64,000 bases of DNA from an uncultured Kiloniellaceae bacterium (lineage in GTDB: Bacteria; Pseudomonadota; Alphaproteobacteria; Kiloniellales; Kiloniellaceae). Below are positions 1-8,787 of the stretch, one piece after another. The translations under genes and the position numbers were made by a program. The stretch's first letter is position 1; each line of letters begins with the position of its first letter. Under the pieces are notes generated by a model, which made no database searches, was not told where the DNA came from, and saw only the letters and a list, made by a program, of their open reading frames with translations. The stretch lies in assembly GCA_947500035.1 (NCBI GenBank), contig CANMQP010000005.1, forward strand, positions 434,001-498,000. Reading direction: 5' to 3'.

Positions 1-1
1 G

Positions 2-487
2 GACCAGATTGGGTTCAAGCTTCCTCTTTTCGTCTCCTGCCTCTTGGTCGCGATCCTGCTTTCGAACAGCGTGCCCTACCTCTTTCCCAAGATGCATTGG
101 CCGGCGCGGACCAAGGCGCTCGCGGTGATATCTGATTTCTCGCTGGGGCTTTTTATCGCCATGTCGCTGATGTCGATGCAGCTCTGGTCCATCGGAGATC
201 TGGCCGGGCCGCTGCTGATCCTGCTGGGCTTGCAGGCCTTGGCCACAGTGGTCTTCATCATCTTCGTTCTCTTCCCGCTGATGGGCCGGGACTATCTGGC
301 GACAGTCCTCAGCGCCGGCTTCGCGGGTTTTGCCCTGGGCGCGACCCCGACCGCCGTCGCCAACATGACCGCGGTGACCAAGACCCACGGCCCGGCACCG
401 ACGGCCTTTATCATCCTGCCGCTGGTGGGCGCCTTCTTCGTCGACATCACCAACGCCCTCGTGATTCAGTTTTTCCTGTCTCTCTAG
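2..487 (+). CDS. gltS: Sodium/glutamate symporter, C-terminal part (GltS family)
   Basis: Cut by the left window edge: the frame is open from base 2 to the TAG at 487, leaving about 161 residues, so any internal start in this stretch is not the true one. Several hydrophobic membrane segments are visible. The segment with GATPTAVANMTAVT, followed by ILPLVGAFFVDITNALV near the C-terminus, matches the second conserved reentrant/transport half of GltS-type Na+/glutamate carriers. The protein would sit in the inner membrane and import glutamate or a related anion with sodium. It ends 23 bases before the end of the convergent lysR gene. Family assignment is good; substrate is inferred from the family. 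Confidence 0.8.
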   Translation, partial: DQIGFKLPLFVSCLLVAILLSNSVPYLFPKMHWPARTKALAVISDFSLGLFIAMSLMSMQLWSIGDLAGPLLILLGLQALATVVFIIFVLFPLMGRDYLATVLSAGFAGFALGATPTAVANMTAVTKTHGPAPTAFIILPLVGAFFVDITNALVIQFFLSL

Positions 488-509
488 GCTTAGAAATCCA
501 GGCTTTGGC

Positions 510-1403
510 TCAAAGCCTGTGCGGATAGGATTTCAGGTGGTCGATGAAGCGCTGTTTGACCGGTGAGGCGCGGGTTTCGCTCCAGATCGCGACGGTCGAG
601 ACAGTCTCATCGCAATCTTTGAGAGGTCGGATTTCCAGGCCTTTGCGGAAGTAGTTCTGAACGCTCTCGGTCTGGACCGAGATTCCCATCTCACAGGCAA
701 TGAGACCGAAGATGCCCTCGCTGTTCGAGGCTGACTGCACGACATTGGGCTCAAAGCCTGCGAGGCGGCAGAGGTTATAGAGATGCTGATGGTAGTGGGT
801 CCAGTTGGCGGTGGTACCCAGAACGAAGGGTTCATCGGCGAGGGCGGTGAGGGGGATCTCAGGGAGCGCCGTCAGGGGGTGCGATTCATAGAGCACGACG
901 ACGAAGCGGTCCCGCTGCACGGTGACGGTTTCATAGCCGCCGCGAACGACCGGTCCGGTCAGAAAACCGAAGTCCAGGACCCCGGCTTCCAGATCGTTAA
1001 GCTGGGCATGGGTGTAGTCGTGCCGGGGTTCGACCTCGATATCCGGATAGCGTTGGCGGAAGGATTTCAGGATCGGCGAGAGTTCACCCGCGATGGCGAT
1101 ATCGGTGTAGCCGATGACCAGACGGCCGGTCTCGCCGCTGGTGGTCTTGAGGGCGTGGTTGATCGCGCCTTCGATGTTGGTCAGGGCCTTAGTGCAGCCG
1201 CCGAGGAAGTTTGTTCCTGCATCCGTGAGCGCGACGTGGCGGTTGCTGCGCTCGAACAGGACCACGCCGATTTCCTGCTCGATGTACTGAATGGTCCGGC
1301 TCAAGGTTGGTTGAGAGATCGACAGACGTTCCGCCGCGCGCCCGAAATGCAGCTCTTCGGCGACCGCGACGAAACAGCGGATATGACGCATTCCCAAATG
1401 CAC
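510..1403 (-). CDS. LysR-family transcriptional regulator
   Basis: 297 residues, the usual LysR length. The N-terminal winged helix-turn-helix (residues about 5-65) contains the typical FGRAAERLSISQPTLSRTI recognition region. The rest, from about 95, is the two-lobed LysR effector-binding domain. The start is a GTG at 1403 preceded by AGGAG at good spacing; an ATG four codons in (1391) lacks such a site. It is transcribed away from the TRAP transporter dctP across a 103-base gap, the classic arrangement for a LysR protein controlling a neighbouring divergent operon and itself. It therefore probably senses the TRAP substrate or a breakdown product; this is inference from position. Confidence 0.9.
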   Translation of the reverse strand: MHLGMRHIRCFVAVAEELHFGRAAERLSISQPTLSRTIQYIEQEIGVVLFERSNRHVALTDAGTNFLGGCTKALTNIEGAINHALKTTSGETGRLVIGYTDIAIAGELSPILKSFRQRYPDIEVEPRHDYTHAQLNDLEAGVLDFGFLTGPVVRGGYETVTVQRDRFVVVLYESHPLTALPEIPLTALADEPFVLGTTANWTHYHQHLYNLCRLAGFEPNVVQSASNSEGIFGLIACEMGISVQTESVQNYFRKGLEIRPLKDCDETVSTVAIWSETRASPVKQRFIDHLKSYPHRL

Positions 1404-1506
1404 GATGCAACTCCTGCATCAATTAAGGCCTGATTTATATTATACGCGGCAATGCGGCGGAGCTATGGTTTTCCCGTGGTTCACAAGAAAAACGGGGAGC
1501 AATTAA
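1404..1506. promoter_or_regulatory. Divergent lysR/dctP control region
   Basis: This 103-base gap must hold both divergent promoters and the LysR operator. Its AT-rich core is at about 1431-1446 (tgatttatattatacg), which offers -10-like hexamers on both strands. The dctP ribosome binding site ggggag lies at 1494-1499, seven bases before the ATG. No single T-N11-A operator stands out. Confidence 0.5.
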
Positions 1507-2517
1507 ATGAGACAGGGACTTAAAACATCTTTTGCCCTTGGGTCTGCCGCCCTTCTGGCGCTCGGTCTATCGACCGGGACAGTAAAGGCCGCCGACCCGG
1601 TCACACTGAATCTGGGCTGGGCGACACCCTTGGAATCCGACTATGGTATTTTGGCCACCAAGTTCGAGGAACTGGCCGAGAAATACAGCAACGGCACGGT
1701 CGACGTGAAGCTGCGCTGCTGCGCGCAGATCGCCACGGAAGACGATGCCTTCAAGGCCCTGCAGCTCGGCACTGTGGACGCCTATTTCATTTCCCAGAAC
1801 AACGTCTCGCCGCACTGGCCGATGATGGATGTCTTCGTCCTGCCCTATATTTTCCAGAACACCGATCATCTCCTGAAAGTCTCAAACGGCCCTGTCGGGC
1901 AGAAGATCCGCGACCAGCTTCAGAAAGACACCGGCGTTCATCTGCTGACCTTTGGCGGCCCGGGTTATCGCGATATGTTCAATTCGCGCCGTGCGGTGAA
2001 TTCCATCGACGACCTCAAGGGCCTCAAGCTGCGGGTGCCCAAAAACCAGGTGATGCTCTCGACCTTCGAAGCCTTCGGCGCCGAGCCGGTGCCGCTTGCC
2101 TGGTCCGAAACGCCGACCGCCTTGCAGACCAAGACGATCGATGGCGGCGATAACGGGACCTCGGTGATCAAGGAGATGAAGTTCTTCGAATTCGCCAAGC
2201 ACCTGATCATTCTGGATCACTTCGTCGGCTTCGCGCCGGTCTTCGCGTCTGACCGCTTCATGAACAAGCTGGACGAGGATCAGCGGGCGGCGGTCATGCG
2301 CGCGGCCAAGGAAGCGGGCGAATACCACACCGAAGTGAAGCTCGAGGAGATCGAAGGTATTCGTTCCTGGCTCGCCAACGAAGGCGGCATGGAAGTGACG
2401 CGGCCGGATCGGGCACCCTTCATCGCGGCGGCGCAGGAGGTTCAGCAGAAGTTCGCGGCGGAACGCGGCGCTGAATTCAAGGCCATCGTCGACGAAATCC
2501 AGGCGGCGGCTGAATAG
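1507..2517 (+). CDS. dctP: TRAP transporter solute-binding protein, DctP family
   Basis: 336 residues with a clear Sec signal peptide: basic start, hydrophobic core, and cleavage after residue 28 (VKA before ADP). The mature part has the DctP fold signatures, including LKGLKLRVP followed by a conserved arginine region and ALQTKTIDGGDNG, which in this family frames the carboxylate ligand. The protein binds an organic acid in the periplasm and hands it to DctQM. An adjacent cysteine pair in VKLRCCAQ (about residues 75-76) is unusual for the family. It is the first gene of the cluster dctP-dctQ-dctM-deacylase, with a 200-base gap before dctQ. The substrate cannot be read from sequence. Confidence 0.92.
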   Translation: MRQGLKTSFALGSAALLALGLSTGTVKAADPVTLNLGWATPLESDYGILATKFEELAEKYSNGTVDVKLRCCAQIATEDDAFKALQLGTVDAYFISQNNVSPHWPMMDVFVLPYIFQNTDHLLKVSNGPVGQKIRDQLQKDTGVHLLTFGGPGYRDMFNSRRAVNSIDDLKGLKLRVPKNQVMLSTFEAFGAEPVPLAWSETPTALQTKTIDGGDNGTSVIKEMKFFEFAKHLIILDHFVGFAPVFASDRFMNKLDEDQRAAVMRAAKEAGEYHTEVKLEEIEGIRSWLANEGGMEVTRPDRAPFIAAAQEVQQKFAAERGAEFKAIVDEIQAAAE

Positions 2518-2717
2518 TCCGCAGATCTGATCAGGTTGGGGCGGTCGGCTTTCTGCGGCCTTCCGTCCCGTTCTCTCGCAACCTGTGCGCCTTGAGGCGG
2601 GATTCCGTCATTCCACGCGGCCAGGCTATCGAAGCGGCAGACCGCTCTGTGTCTGACTGAACATTGCTGGCCGGCGACCGCAAATCGGGCGCGCGATCCA
2701 AATGGGGGCTGCCGCAA

Positions 2718-3248
2718 GTGATTCGACAGGCTTTCGGTTTTCTCGAACGGCATTTCGAGGAGTTTCTTTCCTGTTTTGCTTTAAGCGTGGTCGCGGTCTG
2801 CGTCTTTCTGCAGGTCGTCATGCGCTACGGCTTCAACAGCGCATTGCAGTGGACCGAGGAGATTGCCGCCATCGGCATGGTCTGGGCGGTCTACATGGGC
2901 GCGGCGCTCTGTGTGCGGGAACGCTTTCATATCCGGATCATGGCGGGGGTCATGCTGCTGCCGCGCCTGGGGGCGACGATGGTCGTCATTATCGCCGATC
3001 TGATCTGGCTCGGCTTTTTGGTCTTCATGCTGCAGGTCAGCGTCGACTATCTGACGGTTCTCTGGAACTTCACTTCGACCACGCCCCGCCTCGGGATCAA
3101 CGAATTCTATCCGCAGTCGGTCGTCTTCATCGGCTACGCGCTGATGACCCTGCGGCTGATCCAGATCTACGTTCACTGGGTGCGCGGCGGCTTTCGGGGC
3201 ATCCCGGGGATGCGGCCCGAACATGATATCGATGCGGCGGAGGCGTGA
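2718..3248 (+). CDS. dctQ: TRAP transporter small permease, DctQ family
   Basis: About 176 residues with four hydrophobic segments and the DctQ hallmark stretch VVMRYGF followed by WTEEIAAIGMVW and later YPQSVVFIGYALM. The frame is open further upstream to a TTG at 2664, but the GTG at 2718 has a purine-rich ggggg just upstream and gives the normal DctQ N-terminus, so it is preferred. The protein is the membrane partner of DctM. The stop codon at 3248 is three bases from the dctM start, so the two are translationally coupled. Confidence 0.88.
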   Translation: MIRQAFGFLERHFEEFLSCFALSVVAVCVFLQVVMRYGFNSALQWTEEIAAIGMVWAVYMGAALCVRERFHIRIMAGVMLLPRLGATMVVIIADLIWLGFLVFMLQVSVDYLTVLWNFTSTTPRLGINEFYPQSVVFIGYALMTLRLIQIYVHWVRGGFRGIPGMRPEHDIDAAEA

Positions 3249-3251
3249 CGC

Positions 3252-4544
3252 GTGAGTGACCTCCTCCTGATTGCGCTGGTCTTCACCGTCCTCACGGTGA
3301 TCGGCGTGCCGCTTTTTGCCGCCGTCGGCGTTGCCACGGCTCTGGCATTGTTCCTGATCGATATTCCCTACACCTTGCTGGCCCAGACCGGGTACACCAG
3401 CCTGACACCCTTTCCGATCCTGACCATCCCGCTCTTCGTTCTGGCCGGACGGCTGATGGAAGTGGGGGGCATGGCGAACCGCCTGATCTCCATCGCCACC
3501 AACCTGGTCGGCGCCTACCGGGGCAGCCTGGGGCTGGTGACGGTCTTCGCCTGCATGCTCTTCGCGGCGCTCTCGGGATCAGGCCCGGCGACCACGGCGG
3601 CGATCGGGTCGGTCACCATCCCGGCGATGAAACGGGAGGGCTACTCGGTTCCCTTCGCTGCGGCGATCGCCGCCTCGGCGGGGGCGCTCGGCAGTGTAAT
3701 ACCGCCGAGCAACCTCATGATCATCTACGGCCTGGTGTCGGAGACCTCGATCCCGCGCCTTTTCCTGGCGGGCTTCGTGCCCGGCATCGTGGTCACGGTC
3801 CTTCTGCTGATCACGACCTACATCATCGCCCGCAAGAACAACTACGGCGGCAGCGGCGAGCGCTTTTCCTGGCGGCCTTTTCTGACTGCCTTCTGGTCGG
3901 GAAAATGGGCCATCGGCGCGCCGGTCATTATCCTGGGCGGCATTTACGGCGGGGCCTTTACGCCGACGGAAGCCGCGGCGGTCGCGGTTTTCTACGCGCT
4001 TTTCGTCGGGCTCTTTATCTACCGTGAGCTGACGCTGAAGAAGATCATAGAAAGCTTGCGCTTCACAGCTCTGATGGCAGGGTTGCTGGTGCTGCTGACC
4101 CCGACCCTGGCCTTCGGTCAGCTCTCGGCTTTCTATGACATTCCGGCGGCGGTCGAGACCGCCATCACGGCTATGACCGACAACGTGGTGCTGGTGCTGA
4201 TCATCATCGGCATTTTCTACATCATCATCGGCACCTTCATGGAATCCCTGGCGCAGATCATCCTTTTCACCGCCGTGTTCCTGCCGCTGGTTCAAAGCCT
4301 GGGCGTCGATCCCGTGCTTTTCGGGATCTTCACGGTCATGACCTGCGAGATCGGATTCCTGACCCCGCCGCTGGGCGGGAACCTGAACGTGGCCGCGCGT
4401 ATTTCCGGCATCACCATCGAGCAGGTCTCGGTCGCGGTCTTGCCCTTCATTCTGGCCTACGTCCTGGGGCTCCTGTTTCTGATCTTCTGGCCGGAAGCGA
4501 CGCTGTGGCTGCCCAACCTGGTCTACGGCGAAGCGGTCTTCTAA
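3252..4544 (+). CDS. dctM: TRAP transporter large permease, DctM family
   Basis: 430 residues, normal for DctM, with about a dozen membrane segments. Typical family stretches are the N-terminal IPLFAAVGVATALAL, the motif ALSGSGPATTAAIGSV (sodium and substrate site region), AGALGSVIPPSN and the C-terminal ITPPLG-like sequence LTPPLGGNLNVA. It forms the sodium-driven transport channel with DctQ in the inner membrane. Start is GTG at 3252. The following deacylase gene begins 46 bases downstream, so the imported compound is plausibly its substrate. Confidence 0.93.
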   Translation: MSDLLLIALVFTVLTVIGVPLFAAVGVATALALFLIDIPYTLLAQTGYTSLTPFPILTIPLFVLAGRLMEVGGMANRLISIATNLVGAYRGSLGLVTVFACMLFAALSGSGPATTAAIGSVTIPAMKREGYSVPFAAAIAASAGALGSVIPPSNLMIIYGLVSETSIPRLFLAGFVPGIVVTVLLLITTYIIARKNNYGGSGERFSWRPFLTAFWSGKWAIGAPVIILGGIYGGAFTPTEAAAVAVFYALFVGLFIYRELTLKKIIESLRFTALMAGLLVLLTPTLAFGQLSAFYDIPAAVETAITAMTDNVVLVLIIIGIFYIIIGTFMESLAQIILFTAVFLPLVQSLGVDPVLFGIFTVMTCEIGFLTPPLGGNLNVAARISGITIEQVSVAVLPFILAYVLGLLFLIFWPEATLWLPNLVYGEAVF

Positions 4545-4590
4545 GCGACCCAACAGTGGCGTCACCAACTTTTCAAAAGGATCGAAAGCG

Positions 4591-6183
4591 ATGCTGGATA
4601 TCATTCTCGAGGGCGGCAGGCTCTATGACGGCAGCGGCCGGCCTGGATATGGCGCCGATATCGGCATCAGGGCGGACCGTATCGCCGAGATCGGAGACCT
4701 GTCCGGGGCCAGCGCCGAGCGCCGGATTTCCCTGGGGGGCCTGGCCGTGGCGCCCGGCTTCATAGACCTGCACACCCATTCCGACTTTACCCTGGCGGCC
4801 AATGGCCGGGCGGAGAGCCAGGTGCATCAGGGCGTGACCACGGAGGTGGTGGGCCAGTGCGGGGTCTCCTGCGCGCCGGCCCGCAGCCGCGCCGATGTGG
4901 AATTAATGGCGCCCGGGTATATACCAGGAGCGGTCGAAATCGGCTGGAAGAGCTTCGGCGAGTATCTCGATCATCTGGACGGCATGGCGCTTGGGGTTAA
5001 CGTCGCCGCCTTCGTCGGTCATGGGACGGTTCATCGCGCGGTGCTGGGCGATGCCCTGCGCCCCGCGGACGAGGACGAACTGGATCTCATGTGCGATCTG
5101 CTGGAGACCTCGCTGGAGGAGGGGGCTTACGGCTTCTCCACCGGTCTGGAGTATTGGCCGGGCAGTCTGGCGTCGCCGGATCAGCTGGCGCGGCTCTGTT
5201 CCGTCGCCGCCAAGAAGGACGTGCTTTACGCGACCCATGTGCGCAACCGCGACGTTTTCTATGACCTGGGGTTCGGCGAGGCGCTCGCCACGGCCAGGGT
5301 CTCCGGTGCCCGCCTTCAAATCTCGCACATTCAGCCCAAGTTCGGTGCGCCCGACCACGCCATGGAGCACAGCCTGGAGCTGATCGAAAAGGCCCGCAGC
5401 CACGGCGTCGATGTGGCCTTCGACGTAATCCCGCACCGCTGGTCTCACACGCGGGTGCTCGCGATCCTGCCGCAATGGGCGCAGGAGGGCGGGGTCGAGG
5501 AGGTCTCCGCGCGCTTGAAGGATGCGGCCTGCCGGGATCGCATCCGCCGCAACCCGCGCCCCATGTGGCGTCTGGTCAGCGCGGGGCAGTGGGACAAGAT
5601 CGTCCTGATGCAGTCGCAGGAGAACCAGGCGCAGGTCGGCATGAATTTCGCGCAGATCGCGGAACAGCGGGGCCAGGATCCCTACGACGCCGTCTTCGAC
5701 ATGCTGCTCGAGGAAGGCGAGAACATGAACCACCTCATGTGGACCTCTCAGTCCTTTTCCGAAGACGATATCGAACTGGCGCTCACGCAGCCCGAGTGCG
5801 CGGTGATCTCCGACACCCTGGCGCTGGCGCCCTACGGCTGTTTGAAGCATCACATCGGCTCGCTCAGCGGCTACGGCTGGGCCGCGCGGTTCCTGCAGCA
5901 CTACGTCCGCGACCGGGGTGTGATGTCGCTTGAAGAGGGAATCCGACGCCTCACGGCGGTTCCGGCTGCGCGACTGGGTATCAGTGACCGTGGGACGCTC
6001 GCGGCCGGCAACTACGCCGACATCGCCGTCTTCGACAGCAAGCAGATCGCCAGCCACTTCGAAATCGCCGAACCGCGACGCTACGCCAGCGGCATTGCCC
6101 ATGTGCTGGTGAATGGGCGCTTTGCCATGCAGGACGGCGCGCGTACGGAAACGGATTCCGGACGGGTTCTGCGGCGGCAGTGA
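4591..6183 (+). CDS. N-acyl-D-amino-acid deacylase (D-aminoacylase, amidohydrolase superfamily)
   Basis: 530 residues. It hydrolyses the amide bond of N-acyl-D-amino acids to a carboxylate and a free D-amino acid in the cytoplasm; related members act on other N-acyl or cyclic amides. Metal-binding signatures of the D-aminoacylase group are visible: the HxH pair (His62, His64, in DLHTHSDF), Cys91 in VVGQCGVSC, and the later histidines in YATHVRNR and QISHIQPK. The C-terminal segment GTLAAGNYADIAVFD is the usual amidohydrolase beta-sandwich closure. An aggat sequence precedes the ATG. It closes the TRAP cluster on the same strand, which suggests that the transporter imports an acylated amino acid. 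Exact substrate unknown. Confidence 0.85.
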   Translation: MLDIILEGGRLYDGSGRPGYGADIGIRADRIAEIGDLSGASAERRISLGGLAVAPGFIDLHTHSDFTLAANGRAESQVHQGVTTEVVGQCGVSCAPARSRADVELMAPGYIPGAVEIGWKSFGEYLDHLDGMALGVNVAAFVGHGTVHRAVLGDALRPADEDELDLMCDLLETSLEEGAYGFSTGLEYWPGSLASPDQLARLCSVAAKKDVLYATHVRNRDVFYDLGFGEALATARVSGARLQISHIQPKFGAPDHAMEHSLELIEKARSHGVDVAFDVIPHRWSHTRVLAILPQWAQEGGVEEVSARLKDAACRDRIRRNPRPMWRLVSAGQWDKIVLMQSQENQAQVGMNFAQIAEQRGQDPYDAVFDMLLEEGENMNHLMWTSQSFSEDDIELALTQPECAVISDTLALAPYGCLKHHIGSLSGYGWAARFLQHYVRDRGVMSLEEGIRRLTAVPAARLGISDRGTLAAGNYADIAVFDSKQIASHFEIAEPRRYASGIAHVLVNGRFAMQDGARTETDSGRVLRRQ

Positions 6184-6310
6184 TATCAGGCTGTGTTGAA
6201 TTTTGGTCTGATGTTGCCCCAGGGACAGCCGCCACCATATCTCACAGGTCACTTGTCGGGGGACAGCAACAGAACGCCCCACCTGATGACGCCGGGTCCG
6301 GAGGCAAGAT

Positions 6311-7177
6311 ATGGTGCAGCGATTTCTTCTTACTGCGGTTCTCGTGGTCTCCTGTCAGATCCCGGTGGCAGCAGCGGAACCGACATTCGAGTTTCTCGGC
6401 GCGAGCACGGCGGCACTCGGCAATCCCCATGACCTGAAACTCTCGCCGGACGGGCGGTATCTCTTCGTCGCGGATGTGGATAACAATCGCGTCGCCATCC
6501 TGGACCCGGAGAGCCTGGAGCTGGTCGCGGAATTTGGCGCCGATCATCAATCGGGCACGCACGACGTGGATTTTGACGCCCAGGGCCGCGCCTATGTTGC
6601 CGACACGCGCAACAACCGGGTCACGGTCTATGAGATGAAGGGCACGGAGGCGACTCTGATCGGCAGGCTCAAAGACGGCATTCGCGGCCCCGAGGGGGTT
6701 CTGGTTCACACCAATGGCCGCCTCTATGTCGCCGGTGCCTGGTCGGGCAACGTCATCGTCTATGAAGAAGGGCGGATTGTTGGTGCCCTGGAAGGCCTGT
6801 CCTCGCCTCATGACCTGGAATTGGCGCCCGGCGGTGACATCTGGCTGTCGGACGCCGGGAACGATCGCATGCTCCTGCTGACCCCGGATTTGGAGATCAA
6901 ACAGGAATGGGCGGGGGCGCCTTATAACTTCAACGGTGTGCGCTATCAGGACGTCCTGCCCGACGGCACGGTGATCGCGGCGGACAAGAACAACCACGTG
7001 GTCAAGGTGATCGCCGCTGATGGCACGCTGCTCAAGGTGCTGGGCAGTGGCAAGCCCCAGAAGGGACCCAATGTCTTCACGACGCCAGAGGGCGTGGAGC
7101 TGCGGGACGACATCGTCTGGATCTCGGACTCCGGCAACGACCGTGTGGTGAAATACCGGATGAATTTGAGTGAGTAG
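6311..7177 (+). CDS. Secreted NHL-repeat beta-propeller protein
   Basis: 288 residues with an N-terminal signal peptide (hydrophobic LLTAVLVVSCQIPVAAA, cleavage after about residue 23). The mature part is a series of NHL repeats, seen as recurring units of the type PHDLKLSPDGRYLFVADVDNNRV and ARAYVADTRNNRVTVY-like blocks; five or six such blades would make a propeller. A strong ggagg site lies just before the ATG. NHL propellers bind ligands or proteins, and some are lyases or lactonases; no catalytic residue set can be assigned here. It starts 127 bases after the deacylase on the same strand and may belong to the same pathway, but this is only positional. Confidence 0.75.
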   Translation: MVQRFLLTAVLVVSCQIPVAAAEPTFEFLGASTAALGNPHDLKLSPDGRYLFVADVDNNRVAILDPESLELVAEFGADHQSGTHDVDFDAQGRAYVADTRNNRVTVYEMKGTEATLIGRLKDGIRGPEGVLVHTNGRLYVAGAWSGNVIVYEEGRIVGALEGLSSPHDLELAPGGDIWLSDAGNDRMLLLTPDLEIKQEWAGAPYNFNGVRYQDVLPDGTVIAADKNNHVVKVIAADGTLLKVLGSGKPQKGPNVFTTPEGVELRDDIVWISDSGNDRVVKYRMNLSE

Positions 7178-7192
7178 CTATTGGCTTTGGAT

Positions 7193-7263
7193 GGTCCTAG
7201 TCGTAAAACTAGGGCCGAATTAGACCTGCCTTTAAGAGGGCGTGGGTCACGCCGGTGACCCAC
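7193..7263. repeat. Two adjacent palindromes between the NHL and decarboxylase genes
   Basis: First, ggtcctag and ctagggcc face each other around an 8-base spacer at about 7193-7216. Second, gtgggtcac (7242-7250) and gtgacccac (7255-7263) form a perfect 9-bp inverted repeat with a 4-base loop. Neither is followed by a T-run, so they are not typical rho-independent terminators. They could be an operator or a structured leader for the decarboxylase gene. Confidence 0.6.
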
Positions 7264-7291
7264 TGCGCCGATACAATACCAGGAACATGAG

Positions 7292-8767
7292 ATGACCTCT
7301 CCCATCACCGGCTCCGATCAGCCGGAGCAATCGCTCGACCCGCAGGACTGGGCGGAATTCCGCAGGCTCTCTCATGCCATGCTGGATGCGGCGCTGGATC
7401 ATATGCAGGGCGCCACGGAGCGCCCGGTCTGGACGCCGGTGCCGGAAGAGGTGAAGACTGCGCTCGCCGGACCGCTGCCGATGGAGGGCCAGGGCACGGC
7501 GCAGGTCTGCGAGGATCTGATCCAGCAGGTGCTGCCCTACGCCACCGGCAACACCCATCCGCGTTTCTTTGGCTGGGTCCATGGCGCGGGAACGCCGGGA
7601 GGTGTCATCGCCGAGACCATGGCGGCGGCGATGAATTCGAACCTGGGCGGGCGCGATCACGGCGCGATCTATGTGGAAAGACAGGTCATCGACTGGTGCC
7701 GTCAGCTCTTTGACTTTCCCGAAACCGCGAGCGGGCTGGTGGTAAGCGGGACCTCCGTCGCGACGCTGATCGCCCTGACCGCAGCGCGCCGCCAGAAGGC
7801 GGGCTATGACGTGCGGCGCGAGGGTATCAGGCCGGAGGAAGGCAGGCTTGTCGGCTATACCTCGGCCGAAGCGCACAGCTGCGTGGCACGTACCTTCGAT
7901 ATGATGGGGCTGGGTATGGAAGCCCTGCGCAATGTGGCGGTCGATGTCGACTATCGAATGGACATCAATGCCTTGCGTGCGGCCATCGAGGCAGACCTTG
8001 CTGCGGGCTTGAAACCCTTTTGTGTGACCGGCTCTCCGGCCACCGTGAACAGCGGCGCGATCGACGACCTCGATGCCATCGCCGACGTTTGCGAAGAATA
8101 TGGTCTCTGGTTCCATGTGGACGGCGCTTTCGGCGCGGTGGCCGCCTTGAGCGAGAATCTGCGGCCCCGTATGAAGGGGATCGAGCGGGCGGATTCCATC
8201 GCCTTCGATTTTCATAAGTGGATGCACGTGCAGTACGACGCGGGCTTTGTTCTGATCCGCGATGAAGCGGCGCACCGTGAGGCCTTCAGCCTGCGCCGGG
8301 AGTATCTGACCGCGGCGCCGCGCGGTCTTGCCGGAGGAAACCCCTGGTTCTGCGAATACGGTCCCGAACTTTCGCGCGGTTTTCGAGCGCTGAAGGTCTG
8401 GTTCGCACTCAAGGAACACGGCATCAAACGGATCGCGGAGAAAGTCGAGGACAACTGCCGTCAGGCGGCTTACCTGGGTTCGCTGGTCCAGGCCCACCCG
8501 GATCTGGAGCTTTCGGCACCGGTGGCTTTAAACATCTGCTGTTTTCGTTTTGTCGTGCCGGCGCGTTCAGTCGAGGAGCTGAACACGCTCAATTCAGGGA
8601 TCGTGATGGACCTGCAGGAATCCGGCCTTGCGGCCCCTTCCACCACCAAGCTCGGCGGGGTCACCTCAATCCGGGTGAACATCACCAATCACCGCACGAC
8701 GACGGCGGACATGGACCTGCTGGTAAAGTCCGTGGTCGAGTTGGGGCGGAAGCCTGTGGGTCGTTAG
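7292..8767 (+). CDS. PLP-dependent group II (aromatic L-amino-acid type) decarboxylase
   Basis: 491 residues, matching the pyridoxal-dependent decarboxylase family (glutamate, histidine, tyrosine, tryptophan decarboxylases). The cofactor lysine is Lys309 in AFDFHKWMHV. The preceding FHVDGAFGA holds the aspartate that contacts the pyridine nitrogen. The N-terminal TGNTHPRFFGWVHGAGTPGG and the NLGGRDHGAIYVERQVIDW stretch are typical of the aromatic decarboxylase-like branch. It would release CO2 from an amino acid to give an amine. Together with the upstream deacylase and transporter this suggests an amino acid catabolic route. Substrate not predictable from what is visible. Confidence 0.85.
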   Translation: MTSPITGSDQPEQSLDPQDWAEFRRLSHAMLDAALDHMQGATERPVWTPVPEEVKTALAGPLPMEGQGTAQVCEDLIQQVLPYATGNTHPRFFGWVHGAGTPGGVIAETMAAAMNSNLGGRDHGAIYVERQVIDWCRQLFDFPETASGLVVSGTSVATLIALTAARRQKAGYDVRREGIRPEEGRLVGYTSAEAHSCVARTFDMMGLGMEALRNVAVDVDYRMDINALRAAIEADLAAGLKPFCVTGSPATVNSGAIDDLDAIADVCEEYGLWFHVDGAFGAVAALSENLRPRMKGIERADSIAFDFHKWMHVQYDAGFVLIRDEAAHREAFSLRREYLTAAPRGLAGGNPWFCEYGPELSRGFRALKVWFALKEHGIKRIAEKVEDNCRQAAYLGSLVQAHPDLELSAPVALNICCFRFVVPARSVEELNTLNSGIVMDLQESGLAAPSTTKLGGVTSIRVNITNHRTTTADMDLLVKSVVELGRKPVGR

Positions 8768-8787
8768 CCGAGACGGTTTACTCGGAA

